Below, piece after piece: positions 17,590 through 28,340 of a stretch of DNA of 64,000 nucleotides. The translations under genes were made by a program, and so were the position numbers. The DNA lies in NCBI RefSeq assembly GCF_019649055.1, contig NW_026570399.1:1-64000 (forward strand), written 5' to 3'. Position 1 is the stretch's first letter. Every line of letters starts with the position of its first letter. A model generated the notes under the pieces. That model made no database searches and was not told the origin of the DNA. It worked only from the letters and a program-made list of their open reading frames with translations. The DNA comes from Paramacrobiotus metropolitanus (taxonomy: Eukaryota > Tardigrada > Eutardigrada > Parachela > Macrobiotidae).

Positions 17590-20520
17590 GATGTATGGTA
17601 CATGTATATGATCGCATAGCATTGTACAAAACAATATGCCGATGGAAGTATTCTTTGTGTTCCTGTTTAATAGGTTAACGGGTTATTTACCAGTTTCACG
17701 TTGTGCAGTGTTCCTAGTGCTTTTAAAGACCCTTTCATCCAGAGTAAATATTACTATGCAGCTGGAAAAATTCTGCAAAATGGAACAGAGAGCACCTCCT
17801 AATTTCCGAAACAACTAGGCGAGTAAAGCAATCTCATAGTATGGCTGTGTTTTTCACATTAAAATCGCAGACATCGTCATTCTAATGTTTTGTGCATGAC
17901 AAACGGTAGACAAATGGGAGGAACATGTTCCGTAATGTGCAATCCTGATAGCCATAAGTAAAACCATTTTTTTTATCTGCCAACAAGTTAAACAGGATAA
18001 CTGGGTAACCCTTTCGAAAAGCAATCGAGTCACTCGCTGTAATAATCCGGCCAACCTTGAGGTGCAAGTGAAAGTACAAAGTACATGCACATGATTGTGC
18101 GGAATGAAAAGGCCTGCAATTCTGATGCACACTGCACGGGACAAAGACGCTTATGCTGGTTTTCCTGCTGAGCACGACTGGCATGAAAACGGAAATGCCG
18201 GAGTAATTTTGTAGAAAGCAGAATCTGAACGCTTTTGGTATGTAGTATTTATCTGCACTGACTCGGCAACAACCGCAAAATTCATCTGGTTCATTCATCC
18301 ACCAGTGTTGATGTTTCCGGCATGGGCATCTGCGAGCGGCATACTCGTTCACTTCGGCCGGACATTACCAACTTGTAACCACAAAGTGACTATGCTTTTC
18401 TGCACTTTGTCCCTTCCGGTTATTGCGCGGTCAAGGGCACATGCGAGGCCATTTCGCAGTTCAAATCCGAAGAATTTCCACAGGAAGCGCAATGACCTTG
18501 AACCGTGAATCGGCTACCCACTCAATCTTTCCATCTTTCCAGGCGTGTGTACATACGCGGGTATACAGTCCAGATTGGGGGTTTCCACCATCGCATTCTC
18601 CCTGAAGAAGCGAAAACATGGGCTAAATTCATACAAACTGATACTTCTCGGCATAATTTTTTTGGTTGTTTCTTCAGGTGAAGGAACACTTTGTAGAATT
18701 ATTCATTCTCATGCAGTACACAGTGCATTTTGAAAAGGAAGAAAACAGAATTTTATTCTTACAGGTATAATACCTGTAATGGAAAAGGGCGGGAGAGTTA
18801 TTATCAGTAATAAAATATTATTTCTGCATCGGATCGAAAAATGCAACAGAAAGACAATTTGGGCACCAAATTTTTAAAAAATATACATTGAAGAGGAAAA
18901 CGTTAAAGTGGTTGTCCAATAAAGTAAGAAAAAAAATTGCGATTATCAAAAAATGTAATATTGCAACAGCAGATTGCGACTGAGAAGTGCATGTTAAGAG
19001 GAAAAGCGATACATACAAAGTACAGAAACATCGGTTGGTCACACAAATATTTGAATGTATTGTTTTAAAATGCTTTGCTATTTAAATGTACAAGAAATGA
19101 CGTCGACTGCGCCTCCGCATTTCTTGTGTTCCTCAGCCGGTCTAGTTTAGTATATTGATAAATTGTAAATTACTAAATTTGCGAAGCGAAAGCTTACGTA
19201 CCCAAATGTAAGCAGCAGTTACTGTCTACGAGTAGGTATCAACTGGATGTCCGTGGTAGGCCAGTCACTCTTTCACCTAACGGGCACTGTGCACTAAATA
19301 GCAATGGTAGTATGGTATTATACAACTGTGACGTTTCGTGAACAAATCATTAAAAAGTTGTTCTAAGGCTTCAACACGAGTTTTAAAAGGTAGGGCGCCG
19401 CCTGATCTATATAGTAGTTTGGTCACTCGTTGTCTCGTTCACCTAACGGGCAGTGTGCACAAAGCAAATTGCATGCTTCAGTGCCGGTATGCCAGAAAGA
19501 TCAACAATAACCACAATGGAAGTTCGGTCACTCATTCATCTAACGGGCCGTGCGCACCAAATAGCAGTGGTAGTTTGGTATACCACAACTGTGACGTTTC
19601 CTGAACAAATCCCTAAAAAGTTGTTCTAAGGGCTTCAAGACGAGTTTTAAAAGGTAGGGCCTGATCAAACATCTTGCAATAAAAGTTCCAACGAATCGTC
19701 ACATGAGCGAAAAGTTCAGGTAATGAAAGGTTTTGAGTTGTGCGATTGAAAAACGTCACTATGACTAAAACGTCGCTCATTGCGTACAACGTAGCCGGTT
19801 AGAGTACACTAATTATTTGTAAAATGTAATGTGTAATTACTAATTTTGCACAGCTGAATTCTACTGAGAATGGAACATTTAGAACTGAACTTTTGTCATC
19901 CATTTTCAGAACTTTTATCATCGCTAATCAGAAATTTCTAATTAGCGTAATATTTTCGACGTTTTCTCGAAATGTTCTAGATGTAACTCTTTTACGTTTG
20001 CGAACTTTCTTATGCTTGATAACTGGAGGTGCGATTTGCCGGCTGAAACCTCAATATATCTAACTTCTTTAAGGTCGTTCATTTCCAAACTTCATATTTC
20101 TAAACGTAGCAGCAGCAATTTCTTATGTACAGACGTACTATTCTTAAGTATGGATTTACTTTAACTATATATGGCAGACCCGGCTGGTTGAAGTGATTTG
20201 TTTGGTCGCTCTAATGCATTTTTCTAAAAAAAAACGAACAGTGTCTGGCCGCGTTTAGAATAAGGGCTTTCCGAAGATAGCAGTGGTTTATGTTGATTCT
20301 TTCTGGGATACCGGCACTGGTGTATGCAGCTTGCTTTGTTCGTGGTAATAAAGATCTAGAACTGTAGATTATTTAGCTGTTTTTCACTTTGAGATGGAAT
20401 AAGAAGTGCGTTTATTTGCAAAATATTTTGCCCAGTCTTTTTCAAATTATTTTCTAAGACAATGGAGGTTAACTCGCGCTGCAGTGATCGAGCGGCTGAC
20501 CTTCAAATGCTGACTGCTAC
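17590..20520 (+). repeat. family A repeat, copy 3 (longest left part)
   Basis: Starts with ACAAAACAATATGCCGATGG, matched at about 24,017 in copy 4. It runs through the shared TAGGTTAACGGGTTATTTAC block and the usual landmarks. It continues via 20,370 (TTTTTCACTTTGAGATGGAA) to GAGCGGCTGACCTTCAAATG, which is also present in inverted copy 5 (57,170-57,330). The block 19,260-19,650 has an internal duplication (CACTCGTT/CACTCATT, CACCTAACGGGC). The right end is interrupted by a MITE at 20,525. Confidence 0.65.
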
Positions 20521-20524
20521 TTAA

Positions 20525-21405
20525 GGGGATCACTATGAGATGAATTTCATATAAATGTGTTATCAATATTAACACCAGCTTGTAGTAAATTTTTCGGGCT
20601 TTCAACTAGGATATCTCGATGGGTTATATTGTATTGTGATCATAAGTTATTAGTAAAAAAACAAGACCGGGTCAGCAGAGGCGAAGTAAATGCAATGATG
20701 TTATCGGCTAGCCATGGCCAGCCGCATGGCAGATAGACCTGGGCAGATAAACAGAACGCCTCACGCTGTCCTGTGGCCGGAGCCAAGCTCATTCTTCCCT
20801 CTCAAGCTATTTGCTGTCTGATCTCTATCCTGCAAAACGCGGGCATGGGTAGCCGGTTCTAGCACACATTGCTGCCGGTCAGTCAGCAAGCCTTTCATTC
20901 AGCTGCCGTTTTCCAAAAACTTGTTAAATGGCTTTAAAAATCGATAACTTTATTGTGAAACCTTCTATATTTTCCCAATTGGCATCATACGTTGTGTTAT
21001 TTTCTAGAAAGCTTATATACCGAGATACTGCCATAGTCCAATAAAGCATGTTTGAATAAACTCAAAAAAACACTTTTCAAAAAGTGTTTTTCTCGATTTT
21101 TTTGTAAACTAACAACATTTTTTATTAGCATGTTGGAGAATATAAGCTTTCTAGGCTAAAACACATCTAGTGATGTGTATCACATCTAATTTGAAAAAAA
21201 CTTTCTCATTCGACTTTAGAATTCAAAGTTTTTCCTTTGTTTCTTGAATAGCTCTGTCTAGACAGAGCGTAGACAAGATCGCAGCACACCATTGTGTAGC
21301 CAAACCCTTTGCGCATGCAGTCAGAACAATGGCAACAATGGTCTTTCAGTTGTTTTTATCCTATTCCTGTTTTCCCAGACCCACTTTCATCTCATAGGGA
21401 TCCCC
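20525..21405 (+). mobile_element. TTAA-flanked non-autonomous DNA element (881 bp)
   Basis: Terminal inverted repeats of about 21 bp: GGGGATCACTATGAGATGAA at the left and its complement (one mismatch) at the right. TTAA duplicates lie at 20,521-20,524 and 21,406-21,409. The paralogous family A copy at about 57,160-57,195 (-) shows the uninterrupted site (GCTGACTGCTAC-CTAA-ATTAATTATAG), which proves the insertion. Inside are an inverted pair CTAGAAAGCTTATAT (21,004; complement at 21,140), an AAAAACACTTTTC/AAAAAGTGTTTTT hairpin and an 18-bp palindrome GCTCTGTCTAGACAGAGC. There is no transposase. The TTAA target suggests piggyBac- or Kolobok-type mobilisation. Confidence 0.75.
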
Positions 21406-21409
21406 TTAA

Positions 21410-21780
21410 ATTAATTATAGAATCAAATACATACCACGATCACATTGAGATTCCGCCGCCGATTACAGTAATCACGCCATTGCGGCCGCTGCCGACGTCG
21501 CCGGCGCTGACTTCGAACCGTGAACTGGTCAAACATTCTTTCTGTAGAGACTTGCTTGCAACGCACTCATGTACGCGTATAACACGGACGACAGGATAAC
21601 GGACGACTGGTTACGGTCACTCCAGTTGGTATAGATTTGTAGATTCTGCCTCCGCATCCTTGCTGAAAAAGCAGTAGCATGAGTTGCACTTGCATACGGG
21701 GAAACGATCATATCAGAGAACGATAAACGATAAGAATACTTATGCAACAGTAAAAACATACATAAAAAAGACTGAAATGA
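21410..21780 (+). repeat. family A/B right-hand portion
   Basis: Resumes the sequence interrupted by the TTAA element (ATTAATTATAGAATC) and continues with the family B block CGCTGACTTCGAACCGTGAA. The same order is seen at 28,050-28,330. 21,780-22,127 holds nothing recognisable. Confidence 0.5.
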
Positions 21781-22127
21781 AAAGAATAAGGTAAAAGAAA
21801 ATTAAAAGTAGATTAAAGTGCAACCGACAAATGTTCTGCTGACGTGAAATGCAAAGAAGAGCACAACTGAGAAACCAATGCAATCGAAAACGATCCTCAA
21901 TTGACGGTTTTACGCATACCGGTTAATTTGATGTTGCGCTAACACACTCGAACCGTATCCTAAAAGAACAAAGAAAAGTAGTTATAACTCTGCACAACTA
22001 TGTAGCAATGAAAAGCGGAAATACAGGTTGGTTCTAACAATAAGAAAAACATAGCCGAGGTTTCATTGTCGGGGTTAAGTGGGTTGTATGGAGTTCAGTG
22101 TATAGGTCCCCTTGCCGGTTAATCAGC

Positions 22128-22637
22128 TTTTTACACGAATGATTTATAGTGATTTATATACATTTACAGACTTTACAGACTGTGAATGGCGTCTTGCGAC
22201 CGGGTTCTGATTCAGCCATCGACACATACCACCCGTGTACCGGGACAAAGATAGCGGGACCACCTTGTTTTACGGTTGGGATCCCCGCCATACATATACC
22301 AAATACGCATATTACGGTTGCCATGCATAATTCCAGGACCACGATGGAAAGTTTCTGCACAGCGGTACAGCTCTCGTCCACGCAGACGCAACCGTCCTCG
22401 CCGGCGCTGTGGTCGACAAATCCCGACGCCGCCCTCCGTGGCTGTCAAAAGCTGCGTCTTTGGTACATGTATGGCGGGGATCCCAACCGTAAAAAAGGTG
22501 GTCGCGCTATCTTTGTCCGGGTGCACGGGTGGTATGTGTCGATGGCTGAATCGGAACCCGGTCGCAAGACGCCGTTGACGGACTGTAAAGTCTATAAATG
22601 TATATAAATCAGTATATGTAAATCATTCGTGTAAAAA
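22128..22637. repeat. long inverted repeat (510 bp) carrying the Cys-motif exon
   Basis: Arms of about 185 bp run from TTTTTACACG at 22,128 to its complement ending at 22,637. They are roughly 90% identical, with a spacer of about 140 bp. Because of the symmetry, mirror-image ORFs appear on both strands (both ending ...KTP...CKVxKCI). The spacer encodes, on the minus strand, the third copy of the GCVCVDESCTAVQK exon. The transcript would fold into a long dsRNA stem, a natural source of small RNAs. Confidence 0.75.
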
Positions 22638-22659
22638 CCAGATGCGCACATAACCGGAA

Positions 22660-23930
22660 TTACTAGTATGACGTGTACTGGCGTCCCTTAGTACACATCG
22701 GTACTACTTTACTACTTCTACCCCTACTACTACGGCTTAGGCTTTACTACAACTTCTACGCGAGTCCTGACCCCGAGTCTCTATTTCGACTTCTCAGAAA
22801 TCACCGGCAGAGAACTTTGACCGCGACTTGCCATTTCGACGTGACCGCGCTTCGATGACGTAGCTCAACCTATTGTTCCAGTGTATTAGCTGACCTCTTG
22901 TTCTCATTAGTCCACGTGTGTGAATGCCTGCTCTCATTAGAGTAGTCCACGTGTTTGCAGTCGTAGTTCATTGGCTTACGTTTACATCCCTATTGTTCTC
23001 AGATCCGTACCTGCGCGTACGAAGAGCCGCACCTGCGAGTGCTCACGGCTATATAAGGCGCTCGTCGCCCACACAAATGTCAAGAGTTGTAATCCCAACA
23101 AAAGTAGAGGCTTGTACTCGATCTGATTAACTTCAGGCTTTTGCTCTGGTCTTCTCGTTCCAAGTGAGGCTGTTCAAACTGACCTCTGGGTGACCTTTCA
23201 CCTATTGTCTGGGGTCATTCCTCTATCTCGTCGACGTGCATTATCATCTTCGGATAGTCTCGTGACGTAATAGGTTACCCACTTGATCCCACTTGCATCC
23301 GGTGACCTTTCGGTCTCTTCATCATCTTCATGCCCTGTAGCGCCAGGTTGATGGATTTCTCATACTTATACGCTTCGGCTACCATCTAGCGTCGGACAGG
23401 TAACGTATAACATCCTCGCATCTCTTGTGTTTTCCTTTCGTGTTTGCAGCAGGGTTCCGGGTTCCTGACTTCTTCATCCTCGCATATCATCTCATACTTG
23501 TACATCATCACCTTTAACCTTTCGCTCCATGAAATACATAAGAAGTTGAGATAAGAGTCGTTCTATTCCCGATTGTGTCGTGGTCTGGGAAGTGGTATAT
23601 CAACAGCATACAACGTCTTGTTTTTATATTGCACGACAAATAGTACAGTATGGCTGTATGCAAGTGCAAAAAAAAACTAGATATAACTTTCCTTTGCGCA
23701 TCTTACTTATATTTAAGACTAACGAAAATTAAATTCAATCTTAAATAAACACATTACGCAAAATTTACTTGTTAGAACGAGACTTATTACAAGCGAGAAA
23801 ATCATACGCGCAGATACAGCGATTCAATGCAGGCAAGCAGTCACATACATTATTTTTGTTGACATGTATCTGTACTTGATTCGCTTTTATTAATAATCAT
23901 CGCACAGTTATGGTATTAAAGAAAGAAACA
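22660..23930. other. pyrimidine-rich tract, no gene recognised
   Basis: The plus strand is C/T-rich with degenerate TAC/TTC runs (22,700-22,760) and a duplicated CTCATTAG..GTCCACGTGT motif (about 22,902 and 22,935). A TATA-like GCTATATAAGGCGC lies at 23,049. No durable ORF on either strand. 23,560-23,930 is plain AT-rich sequence. Confidence 0.4.
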
Positions 23931-23933
23931 CGC

Positions 23934-23964
23934 TATATATATTAATCATATATATATTAATCAT
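23934..23964. repeat. short AT-rich tandem duplication
   Basis: The 15-mer TATATATATTAATCA is repeated twice, then degenerates (TATAATCATA). A microsatellite. Confidence 0.6.
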
Positions 23965-23999
23965 ATAATCATAAACACGCTATATCTGCACATGTGCTG

Positions 24000-24482
24000 A
24001 TCCCATAACATCGGCAAAACAATATCTCAATATCTTCTTTGTGTTCTCAAAATTCTTTGTATTAACGTATTCTCATTATTTTTTAGTAGGTTAACGGGTT
24101 ATTTACCAGCTTCATATCTGTGCGATTTCACATACAACGTACCTTGGTACTTTCACAGGCTCCTGGATCCAGAGTAAGTGTTCACACGCAGCTGGAATAA
24201 TTCCGCAAGTTGGAACAGAGAGCACCTCCAATCCACATTATAATCGGAGAAGTCATTATTATGTCCATGACCAACAGTAGAAGGAGGGAGGAAACACGTT
24301 CCGTATTGTGCAGCCCTAATAGCCATAAGTAAAACCAATTTATATCCGTCAACAAGTTATACAGGATAACTTTGTAACTCCTTCGAAAGCCGAAATAATC
24401 GAATTGCAGATTGAGGCAATCGCTCCAAGAATTCGGGCAATCATAAGACGCAAGTGAAAGTGCATTTATAAAAAGGCCTGCA
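24000..24482 (+). repeat. family A repeat, copy 4, left part
   Basis: Parallels 17,600-18,120 of copy 3 (TAGGTTAACGGGTTATTTAC, CGTTCCGTATTGTGCAG). It is cut at AAAAGGCCTGCA by the gag-only LTR element and resumes at 26,277. Confidence 0.65.
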
Positions 24483-24582
24483 TGTGATGATGTGACATAG
24501 CAACATAACAGCAGCAGCGTAACAAGCTGCCAGTATGACTGAGAAGAGCTAAGTGAATAAATGACTTTGTGAAGACGTGACA
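24483..24582 (+). repeat. 5' LTR of the gag-only element
   Basis: 100 bp, TG...CA, preceded by TSD CTGCA. A TGG (primer-site-like TGGCGTGAG) starts four bases after its end (24,586), but I cannot match it to a particular tRNA 3' end. Confidence 0.85.
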
Positions 24583-24670
24583 ATCTGGCGTGAGAAATCG
24601 AGCTCCTTGCCGTTTAAGAGTGATAGTGTTGATTAACAGCGTGGTTAAGCCTTCGGGAAGTGGTACAGCC

Positions 24671-26101
24671 ATGCTGTCGGGAGGAAGAAAAGAGGACACC
24701 GGTAGATTGATGAGGTTCGAGCCAGCCGCGATGACCTGGTGATCCTGGCAGTTCCGATACAAGAACTACGTGAATGTGCACAAGGTCACGGACACGGCCG
24801 AGCAAAAAGCGGTGTTGATGGACGCCTTAGGCGTGGAGGCGCTGGAAATTCTTATTTCCATGTGCCTGCCTGGTTCTCCGGACGACTTTACCGCTGGCCA
24901 GCTGGCAGATAAACTGGAGCAAGCGTTTGTGAAGAAAACGCTGAAGGAGACGGAGTGGGCGTTGTACTTTAGGATAAAGCAGGAACCTGGGGAGACGCTC
25001 CTGGAGTTCTCCAGTAGACTGCGCCGGAAGGCGACGGTGGTTGGGTTCCCTGCGACAGTCCTGGAGCAGAACATGATGGCTGCATTCACCAATGGACTGG
25101 CGAACGAAAACACCAGGCTGCACCTGATGTCGAAGACACGCACCAAGCTGGAGGAGTGCTTGGAGATATGCCAACTGTACGAGCTCGCCCGGGGTACAAA
25201 GAAAACCACAGAGGCGGTGGATGTAGCGAGGGTCCGCGATGGGCGTGGCCCGGATAAAGGTCATGGACCCGGTGGCCGTGGTGATAGGCCGAAAGAGCGA
25301 GAAGGTCAGAGCGACAACCGCCGCGGCAGAAGCGGCACTGGGGAGAGAGACCGTGATGGCGCAAGCCAAACAGCACGGTAGCCATTCAGTGGCGGATGTT
25401 ACGGATGCGGAGAGCGCGACCACCGCAAGGCCAAATGTTGGGCAAAAGATCTGCGGTGTGGCAACTGTGGCAGGTATGGCCACATTGCCAGGGCCTGTCG
25501 CGCCGACCCGAAGGAGAAAGAGCAACAGAGGGATGGTGCACGGCGCACCAATCTGATAGAAGAAGAGTTTGATGTCCTACAGGTCAATCAGAATAGTGAT
25601 TTTGACTGTATGGTTAAACATCAGCCTAGTCACACCAGGCGAGCAAGCAGCCACCCCTGGAGATGCAGCATGGACGGAGATGCTGTTCTGGATACTCTGC
25701 TGGGCGAGTTGGCTGACTTGCGTATAAAGGTGGACGAAATTACACGACGGAGCACAGAAGCGACTCCATGATACTGGAGACCGGTGGAGCATCGGCGATA
25801 TCAGCCGGAGCAGAACCGGTGCGTGGAAGAACTTGCGGCGACCGAACTGCCAGAAGACTGCGACGTTCAGCAAAGCGTGGTGGCAGTCAGCGATGGCGGA
25901 AACACTGACGGGGTCAGTAACGAACAGCTAGAAAATGATTTTCTGCCAATCGGAAGCGTACCCGAGAAGGAAATGGAAACGGCTTCGAGCAGACTGGTTC
26001 GACTGGTTAAGACTCGCAGCCAAATGGAGCGGGAGAAGAAACGGAAAAAGAAGGAAGCATTGAAAGATACCGATAATATTTTGGATTTATTTTCTGATTA
26101 A
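24671..26101 (+). pseudogene. Gag of the gag-only element, three in-frame stops
   Basis: One frame (frame 2) runs from ATG at 24,671 to TAA at 26,101 with no indel but three internal stops: TGA 24,740, TAG 25,379 and TGA 25,769. The longest piece (24,770-25,381) is a Ty3-type Gag capsid: DTAEQKAVLMDALGVEALEI, the MHR-like LKETEWALYFRIKQEPGETL region, then a LEECLEICQLYE helix. After the TAG come two perfect CCHC knuckles, CYGCGERDHRKAKC (25,397) and CGNCGRYGHIARAC. The C-terminal part is acidic, then basic (MEREKKRKKKEA). No protease or RT. All three stops can arise by one C-to-T change (CGA or CAG). Confidence 0.8.
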
Positions 26102-26168
26102 TTTGGTGTTAATTCTGGAATTTTATGTTTCAGTTATCGTGCATTTTCTTTAGTGTGTTTCACACACT

Positions 26169-26176
26169 GAGGAAGG
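26169..26176 (+). promoter_or_regulatory. polypurine tract
   Basis: GAGGAAGG directly abuts the 3' LTR, the standard plus-strand primer position. Confidence 0.7.
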
Positions 26177-26276
26177 TGTGATGATGTGACATAGCAACAT
26201 AACAGCAGCAGCGTAATAAGCTGCCAGTATGACTGAGAAGAGCTAAGTGAATAAATGACTTTGTGAAGACGTGACA
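26177..26276 (+). repeat. 3' LTR of the gag-only element
   Basis: 100 bp, 99% identical to the 5' LTR and followed by TSD CTGCA. The near identity implies recent insertion. Confidence 0.85.
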
Positions 26277-26281
26277 CTGCA

Positions 26282-27347
26282 GTTATTGTGCACACTGCAA
26301 AATGCAAAGACGTTGAAATTTGTTTTCCTGCTGAGCACGACCGGCATGAAACGGAAATTTTACGGAGTGCCGAACCTGATGAAGCCAGATCTGGGATGCA
26401 CTTACCCAGAAACAGCAGCATTTCCATGTGGTGAGTGGTGAATCAAGCATCCTTATCTCGTTATGCCCCAGTGTTGATATTTCCGGCATATGCATCTGCG
26501 AGCGGCATACCCGTTCAGTGGCGTTCACTACGGCCGGAACCTACCAAGTGATTATGTTTCTCTAAACTTTGTCCTTTTGGATATTGCGTGGTAAAGGGCT
26601 CGTGAGAGGCCATTTTGCAATTCAAGGCCAGAGAGTCTCCGTCGGAAGCGCGCTGACCCTGAACCGTGAATCGGCCAGTCGCTCGAACATTCCATCCGTC
26701 CAGACTTGTATAAGGATATATGCGCGGGTATACCGTTCCAGATGGTTGGATCCAACCTACTCATTCATTCTGAAGACGCAAAAACTCAAAACTAAATTCA
26801 TAGAAACTGCAGCAGCTCGGCATTTGTTTCATGTGGAGCATTACTCCGCATATTCGTTTATTCTCAAACAGTACGCCGTGCCGTGTACTTTGAAAAGGAA
26901 GAAAACATAATTTGATTCTTACAGGTAATGCTGCAATGCAAAAGCGGGTGGAGAATCACTTTTAGCGAAAAACAGTATTTCTGCTTTGGAAGAATTCAAT
27001 AGGAAGGAAATTTGAGCATTTAACTTTCAAGAAAATTAAGAGGAAATCGCTGTTGTGGTTGTCCGATAAAGGCAAAACACTGTACAATATTAAAAAATAA
27101 TACTGCAACAGTAGATTGCAACGGAGAGATGTGCATGTTAAGAGCAAAACATTTACATACAGTAGTATAAAAATATCCGTTGCCCACACTACCATTCATA
27201 TGTAGTGCTCTACTTCAAATGCTGTACTATTTAAAAGCATTACTTAGCTTTTTTTCGTTTTGAGATGGAACAATAAGTATGCTTATTTGCAATATATTCT
27301 GCCAATATTTTTCGAAATAATTGTTGAAACAATGCAAATCAATCTCC
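26282..27347 (+). repeat. family A repeat, copy 4, middle part
   Basis: Resumes after the LTR element (GCACACTGCAAAATGCAAAG) and follows copy 3 to TTTTCGTTTTGAGATGGAAC. It is then interrupted by a LINE fragment at 27,360. ORFs in this stretch are shadows. Confidence 0.65.
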
Positions 27348-27359
27348 ACGTTCTGAAGG

Positions 27360-27979
27360 GGATATCACGGGTTAGGGTGCAAGCGTCTCAAAGCGAAAAT
27401 CTCCCGGCACAACGGAATCAGAGATGTAATTCACCGAGCCTGCGGTTCCGCCTGTATCCCATCAGTTCTGGAACCACCCGGTCTGTATCGCGATGTCAAT
27501 AAAAGACCGGACGGCATGACATCGGTCCCCTTCAGTCACGGAAAGTCATGGGTTTGGGATGTCACCTGCCCGGATACCATGGCCATCACCTATATCGCGA
27601 AGACGTCCGAAGAAGCAGGCTCAGCCGCCAGCATGGCAGAGGCAAAGAAAAACCAAAAGCACGGATTTTTACGCGATAATTTCAATTTCTCTGCTTTGGT
27701 TTTTGAAACAATGGGCGTGTGGGGCAAAGAATCGAAATGTAAGATGTCTACACTCGGTAAGATGCTTTTTGAGAGGGCACAGGAGAAACGGTCCACTCAG
27801 TTTCTGAAGCAGAGAATCAGTGTGCTTTATTGTGAGGCAATGCTGCTTGTGTACAGGAAACGTTCTGTATCGGTAAGAGGTTGGACGAAGTGTATTACGT
27901 ACTGAAGTGATTTACTGCGTGATTTTCTATTCCGCCAATGTATACTTATGTAAACAACCGATTAAAAAATTAAAATTAA
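27360..27979 (+). mobile_element. 5'-truncated LINE copy with 12-bp TSD
   Basis: The TSD ACGTTCTGAAGG lies at 27,348-27,359 and 27,980-27,991. The insert ends in an A-rich tail (GATTAAAAAATTAAAATTAA), as expected of target-primed reverse transcription. The body is homologous to the 3' end of the minus-strand LINE at 54.4-56.8 kb. Confidence 0.85.
27516..27905 (+). pseudogene. LINE C-terminal endonuclease-like fragment
   Basis: An open frame of 129 codons equivalent to the C-terminus of the LINE ORF at 54.45-54.9 kb. It keeps the GKSWVWDVTCPDTMA motif, EEAGSAASMAEAKKNQKHG and FETMGVWGKESK. The WDV aspartate plus the AExKKxxKH segment are compatible with a PD-(D/E)XK restriction-like endonuclease core, known from several invertebrate non-LTR elements. 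RT and upstream parts are absent, and the copy is dead on arrival. Confidence 0.75.
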
Positions 27980-27991
27980 ACGTTCTGAAGG

Positions 27992-28340
27992 ATTCGAGCC
28001 GCTGACCTTAAAATGCTGATTGCTGCTTAAAGGATTTATATTTAAATAGATACCTTGCTCACATTGATGATTCCGCCGAATGCCGTTCACTCGCGATAAC
28101 GGTTAACGTGATGACGGCGAAATTGTACATGTTTGTTGTGCAAAAAATGCGCGCGCGCACTAAGCGGAGTAATCTGGCGGTTTGCAGACGAGATCGAGTC
28201 TCCGAGCCTCCCGATGACGCCGCTCCCGACGTCACCGACGCTGACTAGGAACCGTGAATTGGTCAAACACTCAAATATTCCTTCTCTCTCCAGACTTGCA
28301 GCGCACACCTGTGCAAGAGGAGAACGACTGGATAAGGCCA
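27992..28340 (+). repeat. family A/B right-hand portion of copy 4
   Basis: Continues with GAGCCGCTGACCTTAAAATG, then GATTCCGCCG and the CGTGAATTGGTCAAACACTC block seen at 12.6 and 21.5 kb. It includes a CGCGCGCGCAC stretch. Confidence 0.5.

Larger units (their letters stand above)
24483..26276 (+). mobile_element. 1.79-kb gag-only LTR retrotransposon (TR-GAG type)
   Basis: Identical-length 100-bp direct repeats (24,483-24,582 and 26,177-26,276) begin TGTGATGATG and end GTGACA, with one visible difference (AACAAG versus AATAAG). They are flanked by the 5-bp duplicate CTGCA (24,478-24,482 and 26,277-26,281). A purine tract, GAGGAAGG, abuts the 3' LTR. The only coding content is a Gag-type frame. 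It inserted into family A copy 4, whose uninterrupted form is seen at 18,105-18,125 (AAGGCCTGCAATTCTG). Lacking pol, it must have been mobilised in trans. Confidence 0.88.

Noticed and set aside
22149-22607. Overlapping ORFs on both strands with the same C-terminus
   Set aside because: They are mirror images created by the inverted repeat at 22,128-22,637, not two genes.
24586-24605. Primer-binding site of the gag-only element (TGGCGTGAG...)
   Set aside because: It starts with TGG four bases after the LTR, but the following bases do not fit the acceptor/T-stem layout of any tRNA I can recall. Not claimed as a feature.
27989-28001. GGATTCGAGCCG as a tRNA B-box (SINE promoter)
   Set aside because: No A-box at the right distance upstream, and the preceding bases belong to the LINE target-site duplication.
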